Below, piece after piece: positions 26,089-35,741 of a stretch of DNA of 64,000 nt. The notes beneath the pieces are model-generated. The model was not told the DNA's origin and ran no database searches. It was given only the letters and a program-made list of their open reading frames with translations. This DNA comes from Flavobacterium sp. (lineage in GTDB: Bacteria > Bacteroidota > Bacteroidia > Flavobacteriales > Flavobacteriaceae), in assembly GCF_025352425.1 (NCBI RefSeq), contig NZ_JANXTI010000035.1, positions 1 to 64,000 of the forward strand, read 5' to 3'. Positions within the stretch are counted from its first letter, which is position 1, and every line of letters begins with the position of its first letter. The position numbers and the translations under genes are program-made.

Positions 26089-26757
26089 TTATTGTCTATA
26101 ATTTTCTATACATTTCATTACTATACTTTCAATTGTCGGCTGGTTGGCAATGATTCTGTTTGGTGTTTCATATTTCAATGCTTCGGCGGTTGTGTTGCCA
26201 ATGCAAAAACAATCTGCTTCTTCAATTTTGTTTTCCTGCAAATAACTTTTAACGCCTGACGGACTGAAAAACAAGATTCCATTAGGTGTAAAATCAATTT
26301 TATGCGGTGTCAGAATTGTTTCATAAACTTTTATTTCTTCCAAACTAATATTAGCAAACGTCAAAGCATCGGGCAAAAAGTTTCTTCGCATATTTCCGCA
26401 AAAAAATGTAAAACTGCTTTTTGAATATTGGTTACATATAATAGATGCCAATTCGGAAGCGTACTCAGAATATACGTTAACTTCAAACCCATTATCTTCA
26501 AGCAATGCTTTGGTTTTTTCGCCCACACAAAAGCACTTTTTTATTTTAATATCGACTATTTTACTATTTAAAAGAACGCTTTCTACGGCATTTTGACTTG
26601 AAAAAATTAAATATTCATTTGTTTTTTCAATTTCAAAATTCTTGATTTGAATTGCGATAAAATCTTCATCAAAAACTAAAAAATTAGCACTCAACAATTG
26701 CTGCTTTTGTCTTTCTGAAAGCTTCTTAGTTGATACTATGCTAATTTGGTTTTGCAT
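26089..26757 (-). CDS. hemD: Uroporphyrinogen-III synthase
   Basis: 222 residues of the divergent HemD family, which cyclises hydroxymethylbilane to uroporphyrinogen III. Sequence conservation in this family is low. The call rests on the size, two-lobed pattern ([11 protein letters not shown] early, [11 protein letters not shown] and [10 protein letters not shown] late) and position between hemC and hemE. The start overlaps the hemC stop by 1 nt. Confidence 0.9.
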   Translation of the reverse strand: MQNQISIVSTKKLSERQKQQLLSANFLVFDEDFIAIQIKNFEIEKTNEYLIFSSQNAVESVLLNSKIVDIKIKKCFCVGEKTKALLEDNGFEVNVYSEYASELASIICNQYSKSSFTFFCGNMRRNFLPDALTFANISLEEIKVYETILTPHKIDFTPNGILFFSPSGVKSYLQENKIEEADCFCIGNTTAEALKYETPNRIIANQPTIESIVMKCIENYRQ

Positions 26758-27683
26758 TATTTTTTCAATTCGTTTTTGATTTTTGTCATCAACTTTGCGC
26801 CACCATTTTCTAAGATTTCTTGAGCGGAGTTAAATCCCAATTTTTTCCACTGTGAAATGTCAACTTTTTTATCAATTTCCAGTTTTTGTTTTCCGTCAAT
26901 AGAGAGCAAAACACCCTTGAAATCTATCGTATCGTCTTCTTCATTATATGTTGCCAACGCTCCGATTGGTGCTGTACAGCCTCCTTCGAGTGTTCTCAGA
27001 AACTGACGTTCTATATAAGTACATATTTCCGTTTCAATATCATTTAGTTGAGAAACCGCATCAATGGTAAAGCTGTCATTTTCCATAGCCAAAACTACCA
27101 TTGCGCCTTGAGCCGGTGCAGAAATCATCCAGTCGAGGTTGATAAAAGTGTCGGGTTTGAGATTAATTCGCTCCAAACCAGCAGCAGCAAAAACAGCTCC
27201 GTTCCAGTGGTTTTCTTTCAGTTTTTGCATTCTGGTGTTTACATTTCCACGTAAATCTACAACCGTATGATTTGGATATTTATTCCACCATTGCGCCTGA
27301 CGACGTAGACTTCCTGTGGCAATTGTACCTTCGGAATTAAGAAAATTGAGATTTTTTTTAAAAACCAGGATATCTAAAACATTCGCACGCTCTAAAACTG
27401 CTGCCTGCACAATTCCTTTTGGCAAAGCCGTGGGAACATCTTTCATTGAATGTACGGCAATATCGACTTGCCCATTTATCATGGCAATGTCTAAGGTTTT
27501 GGTAAAAATTCCGGTGATTCCAAGTTCGTAAAGAGGTTTATCGAGAATGATATCGCCATCCGATTTGACAGCAATAATTTCCGTTTTATATCCTAAATCC
27601 TGGAGTTGTTTTTGGACCGTGTGTGCCTGCCAAAGTGCTAGTTGGCTATCACGGGTTCCGATACGAATGGTTTTATTGGTCAC
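26757..27683 (-). CDS. hemC: Hydroxymethylbilane synthase (porphobilinogen deaminase)
   Basis: 308 residues. It polymerises four porphobilinogens into hydroxymethylbilane. RIGTRDSQLALWQAH opens the protein, DRGN-like VDLRGNVNTRMQKL and the dipyrromethane-binding Cys in LEGGCTAPIGA are intact. It lies 32 nt after hemA on the same strand. Confidence 0.96.
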   Translation of the reverse strand: MTNKTIRIGTRDSQLALWQAHTVQKQLQDLGYKTEIIAVKSDGDIILDKPLYELGITGIFTKTLDIAMINGQVDIAVHSMKDVPTALPKGIVQAAVLERANVLDILVFKKNLNFLNSEGTIATGSLRRQAQWWNKYPNHTVVDLRGNVNTRMQKLKENHWNGAVFAAAGLERINLKPDTFINLDWMISAPAQGAMVVLAMENDSFTIDAVSQLNDIETEICTYIERQFLRTLEGGCTAPIGALATYNEEDDTIDFKGVLLSIDGKQKLEIDKKVDISQWKKLGFNSAQEILENGGAKLMTKIKNELKK

Positions 27684-27715
27684 TTTGTTTTATTTTTTCC
27701 CGTAAAGTAACGTGT

Positions 27716-28975
27716 TTAAAAAAATGATTTCTCTTGTTCTAATTGAAATACTTTTTCAATCCACTCAATTCCTTCATCCATTGAATCACCGTCCTTTAGA
27801 TGATTCACAAAATGATTGGTGATTTTTTGGATGATTCGGTTGCTGATTAATTCGGCTTGTTCTTCGTCAAAATTGAAGTTCTTTTTACGTTGCACATTCA
27901 ACTCGCTTTCCTTAATTGAATTCAATTTCTCTTTTAACGCCTGAATGGTTGGTGCAAACTTTCTGTTTTTTGTCCAAGCTGTAAATTCTTCCTTGATTTC
28001 CTCAATAATTGCTTCGGCAGCGGGTATATGACGCTTTCTGTTTTCTAATGTCTCATCGGTTATTTGAGAAAGAAGATCAAGGTGAATAAGCGTCACGCCT
28101 TCTACTTCCTGAACATTTTCGTTTACATTTTTCGGAATCGATAAATCTAAAATCAATAACGGTTTTTTTAGATTCAATATTGCTTTGTCAATCGTCGGAT
28201 TTTGTGCGCCAGTAGCCACAACAACAACGTCTGCTTTTTGTAATTCTAACTGTAAATCAGCATAATCTTTTACAACTACATCCAGTTTTTGAGCCAATTT
28301 TTCGGCTTTGTCTTTTGTTCTGTTGATTAAAGTTATGTGGTCATGTTTGGTATGTTTAACCAAATTTTCGCAAGTGTTTCTACCAATTTTTCCTGTTCCG
28401 AAAAGAAGAATGTTTTTATTGGAAATGTCTTCTACATTTCTGATAATGTATTGTACAGAGGCAAATGAAACCGAAGTAGCACCAGTAGAAATCTCCGTAT
28501 CCGTTTTGATTTTTTTGCTAGCCTGGATAACAGAATTTACTAGTCTTTCCATAAAGGAATTAGCTAATCCGTTTGACTTACTTTGATTGAAAGCAATTTT
28601 TAATTGACTGATAATCTCGAAATCTCCAAGAATTTGGCTATCTAAACCCGTTCCGACACGGAACATATGACTAACAGCATCCTGATTTTTGTAGATGTAA
28701 GCTACTTCCTGGAACTCTTCAACTGTTCCCTGGCTGTTCTCACAAAGCAATTTGATTAACTCGTAAGGATGATTGGCAAAACCGTAAATTTCCGTTCTGT
28801 TACAAGTAGACGTAACGATTAACGATTCAATTCCTTCCGCTTCCGCTTGCATTAACAAAGTTGATTTAGCATTGGTATCCAAACTAAATTTACCTCTTAC
28901 CGCAGCATCTGCTTTCTTATAACTCAATCCAACGGCGTAAAAAGAAGTGTGCTTCGTCATATTAAAATTTTCCAT
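27716..28975 (-). CDS. hemA: Glutamyl-tRNA reductase
   Basis: 419 residues. It reduces Glu-tRNA to glutamate-1-semialdehyde, the first committed step of the C5 heme pathway. The nucleophile is C58 in VTSTCNRTEIYGF. A Rossmann NADPH site lies near LLFGTGKIGRNTCENL, and a C-terminal dimerisation helix follows. It is the first gene of hemACDEFB, with a promoter element at 29001-29008. A second ATG, at 28960, is a possible start. hemL is not in this window. Confidence 0.95.
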   Translation of the reverse strand: MENFNMTKHTSFYAVGLSYKKADAAVRGKFSLDTNAKSTLLMQAEAEGIESLIVTSTCNRTEIYGFANHPYELIKLLCENSQGTVEEFQEVAYIYKNQDAVSHMFRVGTGLDSQILGDFEIISQLKIAFNQSKSNGLANSFMERLVNSVIQASKKIKTDTEISTGATSVSFASVQYIIRNVEDISNKNILLFGTGKIGRNTCENLVKHTKHDHITLINRTKDKAEKLAQKLDVVVKDYADLQLELQKADVVVVATGAQNPTIDKAILNLKKPLLILDLSIPKNVNENVQEVEGVTLIHLDLLSQITDETLENRKRHIPAAEAIIEEIKEEFTAWTKNRKFAPTIQALKEKLNSIKESELNVQRKKNFNFDEEQAELISNRIIQKITNHFVNHLKDGDSMDEGIEWIEKVFQLEQEKSFF

Positions 28976-29000
28976 ATTATACTTTCCTTAAAAAGTTCAA

Positions 29001-29008
29001 CAAAAATA
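29001..29008 (-). promoter_or_regulatory. -7 promoter element for the hemACDEFB operon
   Basis: TATTTTTG on the minus strand fits TAnnTTTG and lies 25 nt before the hemA ATG. The divergent araC gene is 229 bp away, so the two promoters could share regulation. Confidence 0.5.
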
Positions 29009-29160
29009 TTACTATCCAATTTATAAAAGTAACGCTGAAAGGACTTTTTGTGTCGCTCTGAGATATTTTAAACCAAAATGCTCCTATCAACGTAAATTCT
29101 ATTAAATTTGTACTGAAATCAAGTGCTCAAAACTCATTTATGTAGACTCGTTCTAAATAA

Positions 29161-29168
29161 TATTTTTG
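29161..29168 (+). promoter_or_regulatory. -7 promoter element for the AraC-type gene, with inverted repeat upstream
   Basis: TATTTTTG lies 35 nt before the ATG at 29204. Just upstream, TAGACTCGTTCTA is an imperfect inverted repeat in the position where a regulator could bind. The operator idea is tentative. Confidence 0.45.
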
Positions 29169-29203
29169 CTTGACTTCAACAACATATACGGAAAAATATC
29201 GCT

Positions 29204-30076
29204 ATGGGTTCTCAAGAAGAGATAAAAATAGAAAATGACTTTATTTTAATTCGATTTCAAAATGATGGAAACGAAAGTTTTCATGTGAAAAGACCTATAA
29301 CACAAGGACTTATTCAATTTCACTTTGGCATAAAAGGAAAAGCAAAATTTATTTTTAATGAAGGAACCTATGCCTTAGAATTGAAAGATGAAAAGTCACT
29401 TTTATTCTATAACCCACAAAAAGAATTGCCTCTGAATTTTGAATTGGCACCTAATTCCTGGGTTATTTCATTGATAATTTCTATTCAGAAATTCCACGGA
29501 TTATTTTCAGATGACGCCAATCATATTCCTTTTTTGAGTGAAGAAAATAAGGATAGAAAATATTATAAGGAGAACGATATAAGTCCATCGATGGCAATTG
29601 TTTTGAGCCAACTTTTTCATTATAATTTAAATCCACAGATAAAAAATCTGTATTATAAAGGAAAAGGCTACGAATTGTTGAGTTTGTATTTCAATCGTTC
29701 TGAAGACCCAAATGCTGAGCAGTGCCCATTTTTGATTGATGAAGAGAATGTTTTGAAAATCAGAAAAGCCAAAGAAATTATTATCAGTAACATGGCTGAA
29801 CCGCCAGGTTTGGAAGAATTGGCAGATAAAGTTGGTTTGAGTCTTAAAAAACTGAAAATGGGTTTCAAACAAATTTATGGCGATACTGTTTATGGCTATT
29901 TATTCGATCATAAAATGGATTACGCCAGACAATTATTAGACAGTGGTTCGTATAATGTCAACGAAGTTGGCCTAAAAATCGGTTATAGTACCGGAAGCCA
30001 TTTTATTGCGGCGTTCAAAAAAAAGTTTTCCACAACACCAAAGAAATATTTGATGTCGCTTAATCAAAATATATAA
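29204..30076 (+). CDS. AraC-family transcriptional regulator
   Basis: 290 residues. The N-terminal 190 residues form a sensing domain without a recognised ligand signature. The C-terminus has the double helix-turn-helix of AraC proteins (LEELADKVGLSLKKLKMGFK and VNEVGLKIGYSTGSHFIAAF). It is encoded divergently from hemA and just upstream of hemH (19 nt), so control of heme genes by iron, heme or porphyrin is likely but inferred. Confidence 0.9.
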   Translation: MGSQEEIKIENDFILIRFQNDGNESFHVKRPITQGLIQFHFGIKGKAKFIFNEGTYALELKDEKSLLFYNPQKELPLNFELAPNSWVISLIISIQKFHGLFSDDANHIPFLSEENKDRKYYKENDISPSMAIVLSQLFHYNLNPQIKNLYYKGKGYELLSLYFNRSEDPNAEQCPFLIDEENVLKIRKAKEIIISNMAEPPGLEELADKVGLSLKKLKMGFKQIYGDTVYGYLFDHKMDYARQLLDSGSYNVNEVGLKIGYSTGSHFIAAFKKKFSTTPKKYLMSLNQNI

Positions 30077-30095
30077 CAATAAATAAAATATCGCA

Positions 30096-31109
30096 ATGAA
30101 AGGAGTATTATTAGTAAACCTGGGTTCGCCGGAAAGCCCCACGGCAAAAGATGTAAAACCTTATTTAGATGAATTTTTAATGGATAAATATGTAATTGAC
30201 GTGCCGTTTTTATTACGTGCGCTGCTTGTCCGTGGAATAATTCTTCAAACGCGGCCAAAAAAATCTGCTGCTGCTTATGCAAAAATATGGACTGATGGAG
30301 GTTCGCCGTTAATTGTTATTTCTAAAAAAATGCACGAAAAAGTGCAGCAACAAGTAGATATTCCTGTTGCTTTATCAATGCGTTACGGAACCATGACCAT
30401 TCAAAAAGGGCTGCAGGAATTAAAAGATAAAGGTGTTACCGAAGTTATGCTTTTCCCTTTGTATCCGCAGCATGCAATGGCCTCCACGGTTACCATTTTA
30501 GAATTGGCTGAAGAGTTGAGAAAGAAACACTTTCCAGAAATGAAATTCACGATTGTTCCCGCTTTTTATAACAAACCAGATTATGTGAAAGCTTTGGCAA
30601 ATTCGATTAAAAAACATCTTGATACATTTGAATATGATCATTTGTTGTTTTCCTATCACGGAATCCCGGAACGTCATATCCGCAAAACTGACATTACAAA
30701 ATCACATTGCAAAATTGATGGTAGCTGCTGCAATACACCATCGCCAGCACATGAATTTTGTTATCGTCATCAATGTTACGAAACCACAAAACAAGTTGTT
30801 GAATTATTAAATATTCCCAATGATAAATATAGTCAGACATTCCAGTCTAGATTGGCTGGTGACAAATGGCTTACACCTTACACCGATGTTGAAGTTAACA
30901 AAATGCCCGAAAATGGTATTAAGAAACTGGCTGTCGTAACTCCGGCTTTCGTTTCAGATTGCTTGGAAACTTTAGAAGAAATTGCAATGGAAGCCAATCA
31001 TGAATTTAAAGTACATGGCGGCGATGAGTTTTTGGCAATTCCGTGTATGAATGATGGCGATGAATGGTGTGGCGTTGTAGCGAACTGGATTAAAGATTGG
31101 GCTAAATAG
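30096..31109 (+). CDS. hemH: Ferrochelatase with an internal cysteine segment
   Basis: 337 residues. It inserts Fe(II) into protoporphyrin IX. The core motifs are present: VNLGSPESPTAKDVKPYL at the start, the active-site His in LLFSYHGIPERH, and VVTPAFVSDCLETLEE near the end. Between them lies a segment with C205, C211, C212, C222 and C227, placed as in the class of bacterial ferrochelatases that hold a [2Fe-2S] cluster on internal rather than C-terminal cysteines. Upstream is araC, downstream hemJ (6-nt gap). Confidence 0.95.
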   Translation: MKGVLLVNLGSPESPTAKDVKPYLDEFLMDKYVIDVPFLLRALLVRGIILQTRPKKSAAAYAKIWTDGGSPLIVISKKMHEKVQQQVDIPVALSMRYGTMTIQKGLQELKDKGVTEVMLFPLYPQHAMASTVTILELAEELRKKHFPEMKFTIVPAFYNKPDYVKALANSIKKHLDTFEYDHLLFSYHGIPERHIRKTDITKSHCKIDGSCCNTPSPAHEFCYRHQCYETTKQVVELLNIPNDKYSQTFQSRLAGDKWLTPYTDVEVNKMPENGIKKLAVVTPAFVSDCLETLEEIAMEANHEFKVHGGDEFLAIPCMNDGDEWCGVVANWIKDWAK

Positions 31110-31115
31110 CATAAA

Positions 31116-31655
31116 ATGGAACTCTACAACTATATAAAATCTCTCCATCTCATCTTTGTCATTACTTGGTTTGCAGGTTTATTTTACATTGTTCGTTTGT
31201 TTGTGTATCAAATTGAAGCCAATGATAAACCTTCGCCGGAAAAAGAAATCCTCCTAAACCAATACAAAATAATGACGTACCGTTTGTGGTACATCATCAC
31301 ATGGCCTAGTGCAGTTTTAACTGTGGCTTTTGCAATTTGGTTGCTGATTTTAATGCCGGTATGGCTTCAAATGCCTTGGATGCATGTCAAATTAGGATTT
31401 GTAATTTTACTGGTTGCCTATCAAATAAAATGTCATTTAATTTATAAAGAATTACAAAACAATATTTTCAGATATAGTTCGAATTTCATGAGGTTGTGGA
31501 ATGAAGGCGCAACGATTATTCTTTTTGCCGTTGTTTTTTTAGTAATTTTAAAAAATGCTTTTAACTGGATTTACGGCGTCATCGGAATTGTTTTGTTTTC
31601 GGTTTTAATTATGTTAGGATTTAAGTTCTACAAGAAAATTCGTGAAAATAAATAA
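31116..31655 (+). CDS. hemJ: HemJ-type protoporphyrinogen oxidase
   Basis: A 179-residue polytopic membrane protein of the HemJ/UPF0093 family, which oxidises protoporphyrinogen IX to protoporphyrin IX. The conserved His is H11 in IKSLHLIFVITWFAG, and WMHVKLGFV carries the second conserved site. It starts 6 nt after hemH and supplies the step between HemF and HemH, which supports this over a general CopD-like label. Flavobacterial homologues are often annotated CopD family. Confidence 0.85.
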   Translation: MELYNYIKSLHLIFVITWFAGLFYIVRLFVYQIEANDKPSPEKEILLNQYKIMTYRLWYIITWPSAVLTVAFAIWLLILMPVWLQMPWMHVKLGFVILLVAYQIKCHLIYKELQNNIFRYSSNFMRLWNEGATIILFAVVFLVILKNAFNWIYGVIGIVLFSVLIMLGFKFYKKIRENK

Positions 31656-31733
31656 ACCACAAGAACACTAAGAAGGCACAAAGCCACAAAGGAAAATAGC
31701 GTGCTTTGTGATAGCTTTGTGCACTTCGTGGTT
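31655..31733. repeat. Palindromic intergenic repeat (CACAAAG/CTTTGTG type)
   Basis: AACCACAAGAACACTAAG, GGCACAAAGCCACAAAGG, then GTGCTTTGTG and CTTTGTGCACTTCGTGGTT. Imperfect inverted repeat of a kind seen scattered in Bacteroidota genomes. It fills the gap between hemJ and the kinase gene. Confidence 0.6.
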
Positions 31734-31745
31734 AAATAAATTATA

Positions 31746-33215
31746 ATGCTGAGAAACTTCAAAATGTCAATGCTTTCGCTTCGGATTAGGATTTTCCTAT
31801 CGATGATTATATTGATATTAATTGCTTCCATTTTGATGGCTTCCATTTCCATTATCCAGTTTAAAAATGAAGCCAAAGATTACCATCAAAAACGTTTGGA
31901 TCAAAAAGAGTTTGCTATAAAAGAACATATAAATTATGTGCTTTCCAATACAACTTATCCGCTTACAGAAAAAAATCTTTCCTTGATTTTTAAGGATAAA
32001 ATTCACGAATTAGCCGACATTCACAACCTGGAAATCAATATTTATGGTTTGAACGGAAAACTGCTGAAGTCTTCCAAAGCCTCATTTTCGGTTGATAAAG
32101 TGGCGCCGCCAATTCCAACCTATGTGCTGAAACTCGTTCAATCCTCCGTGGAAAAAAGATATGTTGACATCAAAAATGTAAATGGCGTCAAAAACCGCTC
32201 TTCTTTTAGCCAGATAAAAGATGATAAATTCAAACCCTTGGGCATTTTGAATATTCCCTATGTGGAAGATGATGGTTTTTATGAAACAGAATTGCAACAA
32301 TTTTTGTTACGCTTGAGCCAGGTTTATTCTTTTATGCTGATTATAGCCTTCGCTTTGGCGTATTTCCTAGCGAGTTATATTACCAAATCATTAAAGACAA
32401 TCTCAGATAAAATCAATGAAACGAGCCTGAATCAAAAGAATGAGAAAATTGTTATTGAAGCCAACAGCAGGGAAATCAATTCGTTGATAAATGCCTATAA
32501 TCAAATGGTGGATAAACTGGAAGAAAGTGCCACGATGCTTGCTCAAAGCGAACGTGAACAAGCTTGGCGCGAAATGGCGAAACAGGTAGCGCACGAAATT
32601 AAAAATCCATTGACGCCAATGCGGTTGACAGTCCAAAGTTTTCAGCGAAAATTTGATGCCAATGATCCCGAATTAAAACAAAAACTGAATGATTATTCAA
32701 AAACATTGATTCAGCAAATTGACACGATGAGTGCTGTGGCGTCAGCTTTTTCAAACTTTGCTTCGATGCCGGCACAGCAAAACGAAACATTAAATGTGGT
32801 GCAAGTAGTGGAGTTGGCTTTGGATATTTTTAACGAAGATTTTATCATTTTTGAAAGCAATGAAGAATATGTGATTTCAAAATTAGACCGAACACAATTG
32901 ATTCGGATTATTACTAATCTGGTAAAAAATGCCATTCAATCCATTCCTGAAGAACAAGAAGAGAAGCGCGTTTTAGTTTCGGTAGATAAGGAAGAAGACA
33001 ACGTAATTATTTCTGTAAAAGATAACGGAATTGGCATTGATGCTGAAAACAGGCAGCGTGTATTTGAACCCAAATTCACAACTAAAACCAGCGGAATGGG
33101 CTTAGGTTTAGGAATTATAAAAAATATTATAGAAAATTACAAAGGAACGATTATATTTGAAACTGAACCCGGAAAAGGATCAACATTTATTGTTTCGCTT
33201 CCCATTGTTAAATAA
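31746..33215 (+). CDS. Sensor histidine kinase, NtrY-like
   Basis: 489 residues. Membrane helices near 15-37 and 196-216 flank an extracytoplasmic sensor. A HAMP-like linker, the HisKA box with H283 (VAHEIKNPLTPMRL), and the ATPase domain with N box NLVKNAIQSI, DNGIGID and GMGLGLGI follow. The NPLTPMRL form is typical of NtrY-like kinases. No response regulator is adjacent, so its partner must be elsewhere. The enoyl-CoA hydratase gene follows after 11 nt. Starts at M1, M7 or M9 are all possible. Confidence 0.9.
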   Translation: MLRNFKMSMLSLRIRIFLSMIILILIASILMASISIIQFKNEAKDYHQKRLDQKEFAIKEHINYVLSNTTYPLTEKNLSLIFKDKIHELADIHNLEINIYGLNGKLLKSSKASFSVDKVAPPIPTYVLKLVQSSVEKRYVDIKNVNGVKNRSSFSQIKDDKFKPLGILNIPYVEDDGFYETELQQFLLRLSQVYSFMLIIAFALAYFLASYITKSLKTISDKINETSLNQKNEKIVIEANSREINSLINAYNQMVDKLEESATMLAQSEREQAWREMAKQVAHEIKNPLTPMRLTVQSFQRKFDANDPELKQKLNDYSKTLIQQIDTMSAVASAFSNFASMPAQQNETLNVVQVVELALDIFNEDFIIFESNEEYVISKLDRTQLIRIITNLVKNAIQSIPEEQEEKRVLVSVDKEEDNVIISVKDNGIGIDAENRQRVFEPKFTTKTSGMGLGLGIIKNIIENYKGTIIFETEPGKGSTFIVSLPIVK

Positions 33216-33226
33216 AATTTACCTTC

Positions 33227-34009
33227 ATGAACTTTGAAAACATAATCGTTACCATAGAAAACGGGATTGGTCAAATTACCATCAATCGCCCTTCAAAATT
33301 AAACGCACTCAATGTAGCGACCATACAAGAATTGCACAACGCTTTTGAAAGTCTGGAGAGTAACGCTGAGGTCAGGGTTATTATCATTACCGGCGAAGGC
33401 GAAAAAGCTTTTGTTGCAGGCGCTGATATTTCAGAGTTTTCGAATTTTTCGATTGAAGAAGGCGCCCAACTGGCAGCTCAAGGACAGGAATTGTTGTTTG
33501 ATTTTGTCGAAAACCTAAGAAAGCCCACGATTGCGGCCGTTAACGGATTTGCGCTTGGCGGCGGATTAGAATTAGCAATGGCGTGTCATTTCAGAATAGC
33601 GTCGGACAATGCCAAGATGGGTTTGCCTGAAGTTTCTCTTGGAGTAATTCCGGGTTATGGCGGAACACAGCGTTTGCCACAATTAATCGGAAAAGGACGC
33701 GCTATGGAAATGATTATGACTGCCGGAATGATATCTGCGGAAGAAGCCTTTCGTGCAGGTTTAGTAAATCATGTTGTGCCACAGGCGGAACTTTTGGATT
33801 TTACAAAAGGTATTGCCGCCAAAATCATGCGGAATTCTCCTTATGCTATTGGCAGAGCCATAAAATGCATCAATGCAAATTACAAAGAAGGCATAAATGG
33901 TTTTGAAACCGAAATCAGAAACTTTGGGAAATGTTTTGGAACCGAAGATTTTAAGGAAGGAACAACCGCTTTTTTAGAAAAGAGAAAGGCTGAATTTAAA
34001 GGGAAATAA
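33227..34009 (+). CDS. Enoyl-CoA hydratase/isomerase (crotonase family)
   Basis: 260 residues. The oxyanion-hole segments AGADISEF and NGFALGGGLELA and both catalytic glutamates (E115 in GGLELAMA and E135 in LPEVSLGV) are present, which fits a true 2-enoyl-CoA hydratase rather than only an isomerase. It probably acts in fatty-acid or amino-acid breakdown, or in butanoyl-CoA metabolism. The substrate cannot be told from sequence. Confidence 0.9.
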   Translation: MNFENIIVTIENGIGQITINRPSKLNALNVATIQELHNAFESLESNAEVRVIIITGEGEKAFVAGADISEFSNFSIEEGAQLAAQGQELLFDFVENLRKPTIAAVNGFALGGGLELAMACHFRIASDNAKMGLPEVSLGVIPGYGGTQRLPQLIGKGRAMEMIMTAGMISAEEAFRAGLVNHVVPQAELLDFTKGIAAKIMRNSPYAIGRAIKCINANYKEGINGFETEIRNFGKCFGTEDFKEGTTAFLEKRKAEFKGK

Positions 34010-34036
34010 ACATAAAAAATCGAGCCGGTATTTTTT

Positions 34037-34681
34037 TTATCGCTCACCTTCCCATTCCGCAAAGAACTGCGAAAGAAAATCTTCCATATATTGATGTCGG
34101 GCTTCCGCAATTTTTTTGCCTGTTGGTGTATTCATTTTGTCTTTTAGCAACAGTAACTTTTCGTAGAAATGATTCAATGTTGGCGATTTAGAATTTTTAT
34201 ATTCTTCTTTGCTCATATTCAAATTTGGCAAGATATCCGGATTGTATAACGCTCTATTTTTAAAGCCTCCATAATTGAAGCATCTCGCAATTCCGATAGC
34301 GCCAATAGCATCGAGTCTATCGGCATCCTGAACAATTTCCAGTTCTATAGAATTGAACTTCTTTTCGAAATTTCCTCCTTTAAATGAAATATTTTCAATA
34401 ATGTTTATTACGTGAATGGTGATTTCTTCTGAAACATTTTGGCTTTCTAAAAATGTCCGGGCTGTTTTTGGCCCAACAGTTTCGTCTCCCTCATGAAATT
34501 TGCTATCGGCAATATCATGAAGTAAAGCGCCAAGCTGAACAACAGTTAAATCGCAATCTTCTTCCTTTGCAATTAAGAGTGAATTTTTGTAAACGCGTTC
34601 AATGTGAAACCAATCGTGGCCGCCTTCGGCATTTTGAAGTTTTTCTTTTACGAAAACTATTGTTCTATCAATTAGTGACAT
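34037..34681 (-). CDS. HD-domain phosphohydrolase
   Basis: 214 residues of the YedJ-like HD group. Metal ligands are visible in GHDWFHIERV (H22, H26), the HD pair H55-D56 in LLHDIADSKFH, and DADRLDAIG. These enzymes hydrolyse phosphate esters of nucleotides, but the substrate of this subgroup is unknown. It lies on the minus strand, convergent with the crotonase gene, downstream of the desaturase gene. Confidence 0.85.
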   Translation of the reverse strand: MSLIDRTIVFVKEKLQNAEGGHDWFHIERVYKNSLLIAKEEDCDLTVVQLGALLHDIADSKFHEGDETVGPKTARTFLESQNVSEEITIHVINIIENISFKGGNFEKKFNSIELEIVQDADRLDAIGAIGIARCFNYGGFKNRALYNPDILPNLNMSKEEYKNSKSPTLNHFYEKLLLLKDKMNTPTGKKIAEARHQYMEDFLSQFFAEWEGER

Positions 34682-34748
34682 TATTATTAATTTAAAAATC
34701 CTCTCTTTTCAGAAAGGATTTAGTCTGTTTTTCTATTCTCTTTTATCT

Positions 34749-35738
34749 TTATCTAATCAAAGCAGGTTCAACCCACTTAAAAAGCGTCGATTCCTCAGGA
34801 ATCACTAATCTTTCGGAAACCTTTGCCATTCGGGCCGGGAGTTTCATTAGATAATCTCTGGCTTTCTCTGCTTCATCCGTCAAACCTGAAAGCTTATCAA
34901 TTTCCCATTTTTCAATCAGCTTTTGCATAATGTCAACATAATCAGCGGCAGTGTAAACTCCAATTCTTTGGGCAGAATCTGAAAAATTTAAAAAGGCAGC
35001 GCCTATTTTTTCGCCTGATTCTCTTAAAAACTGAGCTGGCATTACAATTTTTTGCTTCATCATATAGTTGAAAGCCAAAAGCATTTCGCTTGGGTCAACT
35101 TTAAAAATTTGAGTTACAAATTCGCTGTAAGCATGATGATGGCGCATTTCGTCACCGGCAATCATTTTGCATATTTTTGATAATTTCTTATCACCATATT
35201 GTTTTGCTATTTGTGAAACCCTGTTGTGTGAAATATAAGTTGCTAATTCCTGAAAACTTGTGTAAACAAAATTCTTATAAGGATCACGACCTGTACCAAT
35301 ATCAAAACCATCAGCAATTAAATGTTGCGTAGTGATTTCGATTTCACGCATGTTTACACGGCCCGATAAATACAAATATTTGTTCAATAAATCACCATGA
35401 CGGTTTTCTTCTCCTGTCCATTGACGTACCCACCTACTCCATGGATTATTTTCAACTTGACCAACGCCATCAACATCCATCAGCCAGGATTCATAAGTTG
35501 GCAAAGCTTCTTCGGTAATGGTATCACCAACAAGCGTTACCCAGAAATCATAAGGTAAATCTTTGGCAATTTCACGTAATTCTTTTACTTCTTCAAAAAA
35601 GTTTTCGTCTTCAGAATTGGGTAAAAAGTCTGATGGCTGCCATATATTTTCAACAGGAATCAGGAATTCTTCCATGAAACCTTCTACTTTATTTTCCAGA
35701 AATTGCATTACTTCCAGACGAATATTGCTTATCGACAT
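34749..35738 (-). CDS. Acyl-ACP desaturase (soluble di-iron)
   Basis: 329 residues of the stearoyl-ACP desaturase family, which introduces a double bond into acyl chains using oxygen. The two di-iron motifs are EENRH (E110/E111, H114) and DEMRH (D196/E197, H200). It follows a plsC gene with 3 nt between them, so desaturation and phospholipid acylation are coupled. Membrane-fluidity control is the probable role. Confidence 0.92.
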   Translation of the reverse strand: MSISNIRLEVMQFLENKVEGFMEEFLIPVENIWQPSDFLPNSEDENFFEEVKELREIAKDLPYDFWVTLVGDTITEEALPTYESWLMDVDGVGQVENNPWSRWVRQWTGEENRHGDLLNKYLYLSGRVNMREIEITTQHLIADGFDIGTGRDPYKNFVYTSFQELATYISHNRVSQIAKQYGDKKLSKICKMIAGDEMRHHHAYSEFVTQIFKVDPSEMLLAFNYMMKQKIVMPAQFLRESGEKIGAAFLNFSDSAQRIGVYTAADYVDIMQKLIEKWEIDKLSGLTDEAEKARDYLMKLPARMAKVSERLVIPEESTLFKWVEPALIR

Positions 35739-35741
35739 TGT

